Below are positions 44,078 to 51,779 of a stretch of DNA of 51,779 nt, piece after piece. Where the stretch lies: NCBI GenBank assembly GCA_025464095.1, contig JAODMF010000010.1, positions 1 through 51,779 of the forward strand. Reading direction: 5' to 3'. Position 1 is the stretch's first letter. Each line of letters starts with the position of its first letter. The translations under genes were made by a program, and so were the position numbers. This DNA comes from Glaciihabitans sp. (GTDB lineage: Bacteria > Actinomycetota > Actinomycetes > Actinomycetales > Microbacteriaceae). Under the pieces are notes generated by a model. The model saw only the letters and a list, made by a program, of their open reading frames with translations. It was not told where the DNA came from and made no database searches.

Positions 44078-45127
44078 ATGCTTGCGACAGTGATCTACGG
44101 TGACCGTGACATCCGCGTAGACGAGGTTGCGAAGCCCGAGTTATCTACCGGTGGCGACGCCATCGTGAGGGTGGTCGCGGCGTGCGTCTGCGGGTCAGAC
44201 CTGTGGCCGTACCGCGGTGTCGTGTCGGTGGACGAGCCCCGACGGATCGGCCACGAGTTCGTGGGAATCGTGGAAGCGGTCGGCGACGACGTGACGAAAA
44301 TCAAGGTCGGCGACTTCGTGATCGCGCCGTTCTACGACTGCGACATGACCTGCCCGAACTGTCTGAACGGCGTTAGTACTTCCTGCCTGCACGGTGGCTG
44401 GTGGGGCGCGGACGACCGCCTCGGCGGCTTCGCTGATGGTGGCCAGGGCGAGTTCGTTCGCGTGCCGCACGCCGACGGGACGCTCGTCACCACTCCTGAG
44501 CAGCCCGATCCGGCCCTCGTGCCCGACCTGTTGACGCTCGCGGATGTCATGGGTACCGGCCACCACGCGGCGCTCTCCGCTGGCGTGACCGCCGGCAGCA
44601 CCGTGGTTGTGGTCGGGGATGGAGCCGTGGGCTTGTGTGCGGTCCTCGCCTCGAAGCGGCTGGGGGCATCCCGAATCGTTGCCATGTCGCGTCACGCCGA
44701 CCGGCAGGCCATCGCCCGGGAGTTTGGTGCGACCGACATCGTGGAGCTGCGCGGCGACGAGGGCGTCGAGGCCATCAGGCAGATGTTCGACGGCATCGGC
44801 GCGGACTGCGTGCTCGAATGCGTGGGAACGAAGGAGTCGATGGACCAGGCGATCCGGTCGACTCGGCCCGGCGGCATGGTCGGGTATGTCGGGGTTCCGA
44901 ACGGTGGAGCGGAGCTGCCCATCCGCAGCCTCTTCGGCACCAACGTCGGGGTCAACGGCGGCGTCGCGCCGGTGCGCCACTACATCGAGGAACTGCTGCC
45001 CGAGGTGCTCGCGGGAACCCTCACCCCCGGCCGCGTCTTCGACCTCGAGTTGCCGCTCACTGAAGCGGCCGAGGCATACGCCGCCATGGATGAGCGCCGG
45101 GCGACCAAAGTGCTTCTCCGCCCCTGA
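44078..45127 (+). CDS. Zinc-dependent alcohol dehydrogenase (MDR family)
   Basis: The 349-residue protein has catalytic zinc ligands in ACVCGSDLW and GHEFVGIVE, a four-Cys structural zinc loop (DCDMTCPNCLNGVSTSCLHGG region), and a Rossmann NAD(P)-binding segment VVVVGDGAVGLCAVLA. It resembles broad medium-chain dehydrogenases for alcohols or polyols, including glutathione-independent formaldehyde-type relatives; substrate is unknown. It is followed by a degenerate repeat and an aldo/keto reductase gene in the same direction, which may form a loose pair. Confidence 0.9.
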   Translation: MLATVIYGDRDIRVDEVAKPELSTGGDAIVRVVAACVCGSDLWPYRGVVSVDEPRRIGHEFVGIVEAVGDDVTKIKVGDFVIAPFYDCDMTCPNCLNGVSTSCLHGGWWGADDRLGGFADGGQGEFVRVPHADGTLVTTPEQPDPALVPDLLTLADVMGTGHHAALSAGVTAGSTVVVVGDGAVGLCAVLASKRLGASRIVAMSRHADRQAIAREFGATDIVELRGDEGVEAIRQMFDGIGADCVLECVGTKESMDQAIRSTRPGGMVGYVGVPNGGAELPIRSLFGTNVGVNGGVAPVRHYIEELLPEVLAGTLTPGRVFDLELPLTEAAEAYAAMDERRATKVLLRP

Positions 45128-45128
45128 C

Positions 45129-45194
45129 CCGCTCCCCAGGAATAGCCGCTCCGCAGCAACCGCGCTCGGCAGCACCAACCGCTCCATAGCAACA
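45129..45194 (+). repeat. Degenerate tandem repeat, about four units
   Basis: Four diverged copies of a CCGCTCCgCAGCAAC-like unit of about 16-18 bases fill the gap between the two oxidoreductase genes. No function is evident. Confidence 0.6.
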
Positions 45195-45207
45195 GCGAAG
45201 GATACCC

Positions 45208-46155
45208 ATGACCCTCATCGGAAACTCCGACCTCGACGTCTTTCCCCTTGCCCTCGGCGGCAACGTGTTCGGCTGGACGGTGGATGCCGCCGGCTCTGAG
45301 GCCGTGCTCGACGCGTTCACGGCCGCTGGCGGCAACTTTGTCGACACGTCCGACAGCTACTCCGCGTGGGTTCCCGGCAACCAGGGTGGCGAGTCGGAGA
45401 CGATCATCGGCGACTGGATGGCGTCCCGCGGCAATCGCGACTCGATCGTGGTTGGCACCAAGGTCAGCCAGCACCCGCAATTCAAGGGACTGCGTGCGGC
45501 CAATGTCGCAGCAGCGGCCGATGCTTCACTCGCGCGCCTGAAGTCGGACCACATCGACCTGTACTACGGGCACTTCGACGACGCGAGCGTCCCGCTCGAG
45601 GAGACGGCTGGCGCGTTCAACGACCTGGTCGTGGCCGGAAAAGTGCGCTGGGTCGGTCTCTCCAACTACAGCGCCGAGCGCATCACCGAGTGGATCGGTA
45701 TTGCGAAGGCCAACGGCTACGCCCTGCCCGTAGCGGTTCAGCCGCACTACAACCTGGTGCACCGCGAACCGTACGAGAGCGAGATCGCCCCGGTCGTGAA
45801 GGCGAACGGCCTGGCGGTCGTGCCGTACTTCGCGCTCGCCGCGGGGTTCCTGACCGGCAAGTACCGCACGAAGGACGACCTGGCGAAGTCCGCCCGCGGT
45901 GGCGCCTCGGCTGCCTACCTGACCGAGGAAGGCCTCGCCGTCATCGACGCCCTCCAGCACATGGCCGAGGCGCGGGAGACGCGCATTGCCGAGATCGCGC
46001 TCGCCTGGCTGCTGTCGCGCCCGGGCGTTGTCGCGCCGATCGCGAGCGCGCGCACGCCGGACCAGCTCGACGACCTGCTGTCGTCCACGCACCTCGAGCT
46101 GACCGGCCCCGAGGTCGAGCGGCTGAACCAGCTCTCGGCGCGTATCCCTGCGTGA
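45208..46155 (+). CDS. Aldo/keto reductase
   Basis: The 315-residue TIM-barrel protein has FPLALGGNVFGW at the start, catalytic Asp and Tyr in FVDTSDSYSAW, Lys in VVGTKVSQHP and His in LYYGHFDDAS. The C-terminal cofactor region is VAPIASARTPDQLDDLL. This tetrad fits an NADPH-dependent aldo/keto reductase of the YajO/general-stress type. GAAGGA precedes the ATG by 7 bases. It is convergent with the threonine aldolase gene across the palindromic repeats. Confidence 0.92.
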   Translation: MTLIGNSDLDVFPLALGGNVFGWTVDAAGSEAVLDAFTAAGGNFVDTSDSYSAWVPGNQGGESETIIGDWMASRGNRDSIVVGTKVSQHPQFKGLRAANVAAAADASLARLKSDHIDLYYGHFDDASVPLEETAGAFNDLVVAGKVRWVGLSNYSAERITEWIGIAKANGYALPVAVQPHYNLVHREPYESEIAPVVKANGLAVVPYFALAAGFLTGKYRTKDDLAKSARGGASAAYLTEEGLAVIDALQHMAEARETRIAEIALAWLLSRPGVVAPIASARTPDQLDDLLSSTHLELTGPEVERLNQLSARIPA

Positions 46156-46180
46156 GGCTCGGCGCCGCTGGTTGAGGCTC

Positions 46181-46336
46181 GGCACCGCTGGTTGAGTAGC
46201 TCGCGAGGAACGAGCGCGCGTATCGAAACCGCGTTCGTGGTGGCGAGTATCGAACCGGTCGCGGTGGTGGTGGGTTTCGATACGCGGCCTCGTTCCTCGG
46301 CTGCGTACTCAACCGGCGGGGAGTGGGCCGGCGTGG
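46181..46336. repeat. 156-bp palindromic repeat, copy 1
   Basis: Arms 46186-46230 and 46273-46318 are imperfect inverted repeats that begin CGCTGGTTGAGTAG and end inward at TATCGAAACC / GGTTTCGATA. A further half-site (GAGTATCGAACC) is in the loop. The CGCTGGTTGAGTAG/GGTTTCGATACGC core is a motif I recall as widespread in intergenic palindromes of actinobacteria. A partial copy (CGCTGGTTGAGG) lies just before it at 46166-46177. Confidence 0.85.
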
Positions 46337-46492
46337 GGCACCGCTGGTTGAGTAGCTCGCGAGGTACGAGCGCGCGTATCGAAACCGCGTTCGTGGTGGC
46401 GAGTATCGAACCGGTCGCGGTGATGCTGGGTTTCGATACGCGGCCTCGTTCCTCGGCTGCGTACTCAACCAGCGGGGAGTGGGCCGGCGGGG
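46337..46492. repeat. 156-bp palindromic repeat, copy 2
   Basis: This second unit is in direct tandem with copy 1 and differs from it at only a handful of positions (for example GAGGTACGAG instead of GAGGAACGAG), with arms at 46342-46386 and 46429-46474. With copy 1 it fills the whole gap between two convergent genes, so it may also act as a terminator. Confidence 0.85.
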
Positions 46493-46498
46493 GTCAGG

Positions 46499-47569
46499 TC
46501 AGCGCGCGCTGAGCTCCTCCGTGATCGCGTCGACGAACGCGTCGACATCGGCCTCCGTGGTGTCGAACGACGTCATCCAGCGCACCTCGCCGCGTGCGCG
46601 GTCCCAGTCGTAGAAGCGCACCTTCTCGCGGAGACGGTCCGCCGAGGCGTTCGGCAGGCTGGCGAAAACAGCGTTCGCCTGGGTCTGCTGCGTGAACGTG
46701 AGCCCGGAGATCGCGCCCTCGTCGATGGCCTGCTGGAGTCCGTGGCGCAGGTGCCCGGCCATCCGGTTGGCGTGGCCGGCGGAGTTCAGGTAGAGGTCGT
46801 CGGTCAGCAGGGCGATGAGCTGCGCGCTCACGAAACGCATCTTCGACGCCAGTTGCATGTTGAGCTTGCGCAGGTACAGAAGCCCCTCGGACACGGCAGG
46901 GTTCAGCACAACGATCGCTTCGCCGTACAACAGCCCGTTCTTGGTGCCGCCGAAGCTCAGGATGTCGACCCCCGCGTCGGTCGTGTAGTCGCGGAACGGA
47001 ACACCGAGGGCTGCGGCCGCGTTCGAGATGCGGGAACCGTCCATGTGCAGGGTCATGCCGAGCGAGTGGGCATGGTCGGCGATAGCGCGAACCTCGTCGA
47101 CCGTGTACAGCGTGCCGAGCTCCGTCGTCTGGGTGATACTCACGGCGAGGGGTTGAGCGCGATGTTCGTCGCCCCAGCCCCAGGCCTCCCGGTCGATGAG
47201 TTCCGGCGTGAGTTTGCCGTCGGGGGCGGAAACGGTCAGCAGTTTGAGCCCGCTGATCCGCTCGGGCGCACCCCCCTCATCCGTGTGGATGTGCGCAGTG
47301 CTCGTCGCAACCACGGCGCCCCAGCGCGGCAGCAGCGAGGTGAGTGCCGTGACGTTCGCGCCAGTGCCGTTGAATACGGGGAAGGCTTCTGCCCTGTCAC
47401 CGAAGTGCTGCTTCATGACCTCCTGGAGGCGGGCGGTGTAGACGTCCTCGCCGTAGGCGATCTGGTGGCCGCCGTTCGCCTCCGCGATCGCGGCGATGAC
47501 CTCCGGGTGCGCCCCGGCATAGTTGTCGGAGGCGAAGCCACGGTATTCGGGATCGTGCAGTTGCGTCAT
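46499..47569 (-). CDS. Low-specificity threonine aldolase-type PLP enzyme
   Basis: The 356-residue fold-type I PLP protein has FASDNYAGAHPEV near the start, FNGTGANVTAL for cofactor phosphate, STAHIHTDEGGAPE, LHMDGSRISNAAAALG with the PLP Asp, and the Schiff-base Lys in SFGGTKNGLLYGE. This matches L-threonine aldolases that cleave threonine or allo-threonine to glycine and acetaldehyde. ATG 47569 is chosen; the frame is open 24 codons upstream into a repeat tract, which would give an unnatural N-terminus. Confidence 0.9.
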   Translation of the reverse strand: MTQLHDPEYRGFASDNYAGAHPEVIAAIAEANGGHQIAYGEDVYTARLQEVMKQHFGDRAEAFPVFNGTGANVTALTSLLPRWGAVVATSTAHIHTDEGGAPERISGLKLLTVSAPDGKLTPELIDREAWGWGDEHRAQPLAVSITQTTELGTLYTVDEVRAIADHAHSLGMTLHMDGSRISNAAAALGVPFRDYTTDAGVDILSFGGTKNGLLYGEAIVVLNPAVSEGLLYLRKLNMQLASKMRFVSAQLIALLTDDLYLNSAGHANRMAGHLRHGLQQAIDEGAISGLTFTQQTQANAVFASLPNASADRLREKVRFYDWDRARGEVRWMTSFDTTEADVDAFVDAITEELSAR

Positions 47570-47580
47570 TCTTCTAGTCT

Positions 47581-47632
47581 GGCCCATCGCTCGACCTGGC
47601 CCATCGCTCGACCCTGCCCATCGCTCGACCCT
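47581..47632. repeat. Three tandem 17-18-bp repeats
   Basis: GGCCCATCGCTCGACC(C)T occurs three times in a row, 12 bases upstream of the threonine aldolase start codon. Confidence 0.85.
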
Positions 47633-47772
47633 GCCGCTCATCCCCAGCAGCCGCTCCTCAGCGACCGAGATCCGGCTTTTGGTCGTCTCCCGGGTGGCCG
47701 AGGGACCATTTGCCAGATCTCAAGCATCTCGAGGAGGGAACGCGGGAGGGAAGATGGGGGCTTGTTCGATCT

Positions 47773-47807
47773 CCTAAACCGGTATAGTTTGACTAAACCG
47801 GTTCAGT
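47773..47807 (+). promoter_or_regulatory. Promoter with two LacI-type operator sites
   Basis: Two similar sites, CCTAAACCGGTATAGT (47773-47788) and ACTAAACCGGTTCAGT (47792-47807), share an AAACCGGT core whose centres are 19 bp apart. TATAGT at 47783-47788 is a good -10 within the first site. The layout suggests autorepression by the LacI protein encoded 40 bases downstream. Confidence 0.7.
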
Positions 47808-47846
47808 TGGAAAAACGGATGCCGACAACTCAGCGCGGAGGAATCA

Positions 47847-48893
47847 ATGGTGAAACAGCGACCGACCATCTCCGACGTGGCGCGCGAGGCCGGGGTGAGC
47901 AAGGGGCTCGTCTCCTTCGCCCTCAATGACCGTCCGGGAGTCGCCGCGGGAACGCGCCTGCGCATCCTCGAAGTCGCCAATGAGATGGGCTGGCGCCCGA
48001 GCCTCCGGGCCAGGTCGCTCAGCACCGACCGGGCGTTCGCCCTCGGTCTCGTGATCGCCCGCGACCCCGACATCATGTCGGGCGATCCCTTCTTTCCGGC
48101 CTTCATCGCCGGCGTCGAAACCGCGCTCGCTCCCGTCGGGCAGAGTCTCGTGCTGAGCATGGTCCAGAGTGAGGAGGCGGAGATCTCGAGCTACCGCCAG
48201 CTCGCCGCTCATGGACGCGTCGACGGCGTGATCCTCAGCGACCTTCGCCGCGACGATCCGCGTATCGCGTTGGTGAACGAGCTCGGCCTGCGCGCGGTCA
48301 CCCTCGGGCATCCGGATGCAGCATCCCCATTCCCCGCGATCTCGGTCGATGACAGCCCCGGCATCCGCGCCGCCGTCGCGCACCTGGCCGATCTCGGCCA
48401 TCAGCGCATCGCGCATGTCGCGGGGCCGTCGAGAATGCTCCACGGTGTTCGGCGCAGCAACTCCTTCGCGAGCGTGCTGCGTGAGCGTGGGCTCGTCGAC
48501 ACCCTCGTGGTCGAGACCGACTTCACCGCGGCCGACGGAGCACGAGCGACGCGCGAACTCCTCGCCCTCGCCGACCGACCGACCGCGATCGTCTATTCGA
48601 ATGACGTCATGGCGATCGCCGGTCTGGGGGTCGCCCAGCGCTCCGGTTTCGAGGTGCCGCGCGACCTCTCCATTACGGGATTCGACGGCAGCGATGTCGG
48701 CGCACACATCTATCCGTCACTCACCACGGTGACGACCGCGGTGCAGGACTGGGGCCGGCAGGCCGCCGAGCTTCTGCTGCGGGTGATCGCGGGCGAGGAC
48801 AGCGATGACATCGAACTCGCTCCGGCCCAGCTCCTAGTGCGCGAATCGAGTGCACCACCAGAGACCAACACCACCACAACGACGGCACCGTAG
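47847..48893 (+). CDS. LacI-family regulator of the sugar ABC transporter operon
   Basis: The 348-residue protein has the LacI helix-turn-helix (TISDVAREAGVSKGLVSFAL, residues about 7-26), hinge region RPSLRARSLS, and an effector domain with FALGLVIARDPD, AISVDDSPGIRAAVAHL and PTAIVYSNDVMAIAGL. It has a short Pro/Thr-rich tail (PPETNTTTTTAP). GGAGGAA precedes the ATG. A carbohydrate ABC uptake operon follows 23 bases downstream, so it probably senses that sugar or its breakdown product. Confidence 0.93.
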   Translation: MVKQRPTISDVAREAGVSKGLVSFALNDRPGVAAGTRLRILEVANEMGWRPSLRARSLSTDRAFALGLVIARDPDIMSGDPFFPAFIAGVETALAPVGQSLVLSMVQSEEAEISSYRQLAAHGRVDGVILSDLRRDDPRIALVNELGLRAVTLGHPDAASPFPAISVDDSPGIRAAVAHLADLGHQRIAHVAGPSRMLHGVRRSNSFASVLRERGLVDTLVVETDFTAADGARATRELLALADRPTAIVYSNDVMAIAGLGVAQRSGFEVPRDLSITGFDGSDVGAHIYPSLTTVTTAVQDWGRQAAELLLRVIAGEDSDDIELAPAQLLVRESSAPPETNTTTTTAP

Positions 48894-48916
48894 CCGTTCA
48901 ACGAAGGGAGAGGACT

Positions 48917-50194
48917 GTGCAGAGACGAACAGTCATAGGAGCAGTTGTATTGGCGGGCGCACTGGCGCTCACCGCGTGCAGCAGCGGAGGAGGTACGAGC
49001 TCGACGAGCGGCAAGGGCCCCATCACGATCTGGTACTCCAACAACGAGCAAGAGGTTGCCTGGGGCAAGCAGATGGTCGCGGCGTGGAACGCCGGCCACC
49101 CCAATGAGCAGGTCAAAGGCCAGGAGATCCCGGCCGGAACGAGCAGCGAGGAAGTCATCGGCGCTGCGATCGCCGCGGGCAACGCGCCCTGCCTCATCTA
49201 CAACACGGCACCATCCGCGGTCGGCCAGTTCGAGAAGCAGGGCGGCCTCGTCGATCTGACGAAGATCACGGATGGCGCGTCGTACATCGAGTCGCGTAGC
49301 GGCAAGGTCGCCGACCAGTACAAGAACACCCAGGGCGACTACTTCCAGATGCCGTGGAAGTCGAACCCCGTGGTGATCTTCTACAACAAGGACATGTTCG
49401 CGAAGGCCGGGCTCGACCCGGCGAACCCGAAGCTCTCGACCTACGCCGAGTTCATCGACACCTCGAAGAAGCTCGTCGATTCGGGTGTCGCCCCGAACGC
49501 GATCCTGCCGGCGCCCACGAGCGAGTTCTTCCAGACCCAGTTCGACTTCTACCCGCTCTATGCGGCTGAAACGGGTGGCAAGCAGATCGTCGAGAACAAC
49601 AAGGCGACCTTCGCCAACCAGGCCGGCTACGACGTGGCCAACTTCTGGGCGACCCTGTACAAGGACAAGCTGGCGGGGCAGGAGAAGTACCAGGGCGACG
49701 CCTTCGCCGACGGCAAGGCCGCGATGGCCATCGTCGGCCCGTGGGCCGTCTCGGTCTACAAGGGCGTGAACTGGGCATCCGTGCCGGTTCCGACCAAGGA
49801 CGGCACGAGCGCCGGCAAGACCTGGACCTTCAGCGATGCCAAGAACATCGGCCTGTACTCCGCCTGCAAGAACCAGGGCACGGCGTGGGATGTGCTGAAG
49901 TTCTCGACGAGCAAGGCGCAGGACCAGAAGCTGCTCGAGATGACCGGCCAGATGCCGCTGCGCAAGAACCTGCAGACCACCTACGCCGACTATTTCACGG
50001 CCAACCCGGCCTACCAGGCATTCGGTGACCAGGCCTCACGCACGGTCGAGGTTCCTCCGGGGCCGAACACCGTCGAGATGCTGCAGACCTTCCGTGACGC
50101 CTGGTCGAATGCGGTGATCTTCGGCAAGGGCGACGTCACGTCCGCGCTCGACACCGCCGCAACCAAGATCGACAAGATCGCGAAGCAGCCCTGA
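48917..50194 (+). CDS. Carbohydrate ABC transporter substrate-binding lipoprotein
   Basis: The 425-residue protein has a lipoprotein signal (VLAGALALTAC, lipid Cys at about residue 21), a Ser/Gly/Thr-rich linker, and a family-1 extracellular solute-binding fold: ITIWYSNNEQEVAWGKQMVA, PWKSNPVVIFYNKDMFAKAG, and GKAAMAIVGPWAVSVY. It binds an oligo- or monosaccharide at the outer membrane face. The GTG start has AGGGAGAGG upstream. The permease gene follows after 2 bases. Confidence 0.93.
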   Translation: MQRRTVIGAVVLAGALALTACSSGGGTSSTSGKGPITIWYSNNEQEVAWGKQMVAAWNAGHPNEQVKGQEIPAGTSSEEVIGAAIAAGNAPCLIYNTAPSAVGQFEKQGGLVDLTKITDGASYIESRSGKVADQYKNTQGDYFQMPWKSNPVVIFYNKDMFAKAGLDPANPKLSTYAEFIDTSKKLVDSGVAPNAILPAPTSEFFQTQFDFYPLYAAETGGKQIVENNKATFANQAGYDVANFWATLYKDKLAGQEKYQGDAFADGKAAMAIVGPWAVSVYKGVNWASVPVPTKDGTSAGKTWTFSDAKNIGLYSACKNQGTAWDVLKFSTSKAQDQKLLEMTGQMPLRKNLQTTYADYFTANPAYQAFGDQASRTVEVPPGPNTVEMLQTFRDAWSNAVIFGKGDVTSALDTAATKIDKIAKQP

Positions 50195-50196
50195 TC

Positions 50197-51153
50197 ATGA
50201 CCGACACTCTCACCGCCCCGGTGGCCTCACGGCCGCCGGGAGCGGGGAAGTCATCGGGCGATGGGCGCGGTCGTAAGCGCCGGCCGCTGGGGCGCAACCC
50301 GCTCGGGCTCCTGTTCAGCGCGCCCTACCTGCTGTTCGTGCTCGCGATCTTCGCGTATCCGCTCATCTACTCGGTCTGGATCTCGTTCCACGATTTCTTC
50401 TTCGCGGCGCCCGGAGCCCAGGTCGATCGTCCCTTCGTCGGCTTCGCGAACTTCGTCACCGCATTCAGCGATCCCGCGGTCATCCGGTCCTTCGGCAACG
50501 TGGGGATCTTTCTCCTGATCAATGTGCCGCTCACGGTGGTGCTCTCTCTGCTCCTGGCGACGGCGCTCAACCGCATCACGCACTTCCGCGGCTTCCTGCG
50601 GGTGAGCTACTACGTTCCGTACCTGACCGCGAGCGTCGCCGTGGTTGCGGTGTGGCTGTTCCTCTTCAACGGCAACGGCCTCGTCAACCAGATCCTCGGA
50701 CCGCTCGCGCCCAAGCCATCGTGGCTCATCAGCGAGCAGTGGGCGATGCCGACGATTGCGCTCTTCGTCACCTGGAAGCAGCTCGGGTTCTACATCCTGC
50801 TCTACCTGGCGGCCCTCCAGGCCGTGCCGAAGGAGCTCTACGAATCGGCGGCGACGGACGGGGCGGGCGGATTCCGCAGCTTCATGTCGGTGACCGTTCC
50901 CGGTGTGCGACCTGCGACGGTGCTCGTGCTTCTCGTGTCCACGGTGACCGGAGCGAACCTGTTCACCGAGCCATACCTGCTGACGGGCGGTGGCGGCCCG
51001 AACGGTGCGTCGGCCTCGCCCGTGCTGATCATGTACCAGGAAGGGCTGCAGCAGGGACATCCGGATGTCGCGGCGGCGATCGGTGTCGTCCTCGTGATCG
51101 TCGTGCTCGGCATCGCCTGGTTGCAGAACCGATTCGCCGGGGGGAGAGACTGA
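50197..51153 (+). CDS. Carbohydrate ABC transporter permease (MalF-like)
   Basis: The 318-residue protein has a basic Gly/Pro-rich N-terminal tail, then six membrane helices beginning LGLLFSAPYLLFVLAIFAYP. The cytosolic coupling helix carries the EAA-type sequence YESAATDGAGGFRSFMSVTVP (about residues 210-230), which contacts the ATPase. It pairs with the next gene product. No ATPase gene is seen in the window; such systems often share an MsiK-like ATPase encoded elsewhere. Its TGA overlaps the next ATG (TGATG). Confidence 0.93.
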   Translation: MTDTLTAPVASRPPGAGKSSGDGRGRKRRPLGRNPLGLLFSAPYLLFVLAIFAYPLIYSVWISFHDFFFAAPGAQVDRPFVGFANFVTAFSDPAVIRSFGNVGIFLLINVPLTVVLSLLLATALNRITHFRGFLRVSYYVPYLTASVAVVAVWLFLFNGNGLVNQILGPLAPKPSWLISEQWAMPTIALFVTWKQLGFYILLYLAALQAVPKELYESAATDGAGGFRSFMSVTVPGVRPATVLVLLVSTVTGANLFTEPYLLTGGGGPNGASASPVLIMYQEGLQQGHPDVAAAIGVVLVIVVLGIAWLQNRFAGGRD

Positions 51154-51779
51154 TGCACGATGTGAGGATGTCGCGAGGTGCGACGACACTGAGGGCTGTC
51201 GTGCTGGCGCTCGGCGCCATAGCCTTCCTGTTCCCCTTCTACTACATGGTCATCGGGTCGCTGCAGGCGAAGCCGGACCCGACGATAGCGGGGGCGTTCC
51301 CGAGCCCGGCGAACATCACGGGCGAGAACTACGCCCAGATCAACGATCGAATCAACCTGTTCCAGGGGCTGCTCAACTCCGGCATCTTCACGGCGGGCGT
51401 GCTCATCGGCACGATGGTGTTCGGGCTGCTCGTCGGCTACGCGCTCGCCCAGTTGCAGTGGAGGGGGCGCGGAGTCACCTTCGCGCTCGCACTGCTCGTG
51501 CAGGTCGTGCCGTTCCAGCTGCTCATCATTCCGCTGTACGTGCTCATCGCGCGTGACTACGGGCTGGCGGACAACTACCTGGGCATGATCCTGCCGTTCT
51601 TCATCAACTCGACAGCAGTGATCATCTTCCGGCAGTACTTCCTGCAGTTGCCGAGGGAACTGTTCGACGCCGCCAGGATCGACGGTGCGAGCGAACTCAA
51701 GCTGCTGTGGAGCATCGCGAGTCCGCTCGTGCGTCCCGCGCTCATCACCGTCGTGCTGCTGACCTTCATCGGCCCGTGG
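51153..51779 (+). CDS. Carbohydrate ABC transporter permease (MalG-like), 3' end cut off
   Basis: From ATG 51153 the frame runs open to the window end, giving 209 residues of a MalG-type permease (usually about 280). It has a first helix AVVLALGAIAFLFPFYYMVI, the PLYVLIARDYGLADNYLGMI segment, and the EAA coupling loop ELFDAARIDGASELKLLWSI. The terminal helix region is missing only because the window ends. It forms the second channel subunit of the sugar importer. Confidence 0.92.
   Translation, partial: MHDVRMSRGATTLRAVVLALGAIAFLFPFYYMVIGSLQAKPDPTIAGAFPSPANITGENYAQINDRINLFQGLLNSGIFTAGVLIGTMVFGLLVGYALAQLQWRGRGVTFALALLVQVVPFQLLIIPLYVLIARDYGLADNYLGMILPFFINSTAVIIFRQYFLQLPRELFDAARIDGASELKLLWSIASPLVRPALITVVLLTFIGPW

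Noticed and set aside
46181..46492. CRISPR array
   Set aside because: There are only two long palindromic units in direct contact without unique spacers, and no cas genes are in the window.

Overview
The window is high-GC DNA whose genes point to an actinobacterium of the family Microbacteriaceae. The signs are a DUF7882 protein (a family I know mainly from Microbacteriaceae), an HspR/HAIR heat-shock operon, a C50-carotenoid cluster with split lycopene cyclase (crtYe/crtYf) and crtEb, zinc-free L33/S14 ribosomal proteins, many GTG starts, and several genes that look leaderless (a TANNNT hexamer 6-7 nt before the start codon). Genus cannot be fixed from the sequence alone. No phage, integrase, transposase or CRISPR array was seen.

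Layout. 1-900: end of rpmG, then rpsN and an HU gene, closed by a strong UUCG-loop terminator. 1035-8000: a CopD-CtaG copper/oxidase-assembly membrane protein, a membrane-anchored protein of unknown role, a Pif1-like helicase, two small membrane proteins, a DinB-fold protein, a DUF7882 protein and an unknown small protein. 7970-11094: an EAL phosphodiesterase divergent from an RsbQ-type hydrolase that is translationally coupled to a PAS-GAF-GGDEF diguanylate cyclase. 11137-15484: an MFS transporter-sulfatase-LacI operon, an 18-bp perfect palindrome, and a divergent small LacI-type DNA-binding protein that lacks an effector domain. 15544-24905: a GntR regulator, a perfect inverted-repeat operator candidate, then a tightly overlapping operon encoding a tripartite tricarboxylate (TctCBA) uptake system, an isocitrate/isopropylmalate-type dehydrogenase, a ThDP-dependent decarboxylase-like enzyme, an aldehyde dehydrogenase and an MFS protein. 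This is the best candidate for an uncharacterised catabolic pathway.

24944-28200: an unknown membrane protein, a PadR-DUF1048-ABC exporter operon and tRNA-Gly(CCC). 28312-35012: dcd, idi, and a divergent crtE-crtB-crtI-crtYe-crtYf-crtEb operon for a decaprenoxanthin/sarcinaxanthin-type C50 pigment, with a convergent MarR regulator. 35153-36541: an UMF1-type MFS transporter. 36623-44023: the heat-shock locus dnaK-grpE-dnaJ-hspR-RNA methyltransferase-clpB, with HAIR-like sites before dnaK and before clpB. Its DnaJ lacks the zinc domain and its ClpB lacks the N-domain. 44078-47569: a zinc alcohol dehydrogenase, an aldo/keto reductase, two tandem 156-bp palindromic repeats and a threonine aldolase. 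47773-51779 (window end): a LacI regulator with two operator-like sites, followed by a carbohydrate ABC uptake operon (lipoprotein binding protein and two permeases, the second cut by the window edge).
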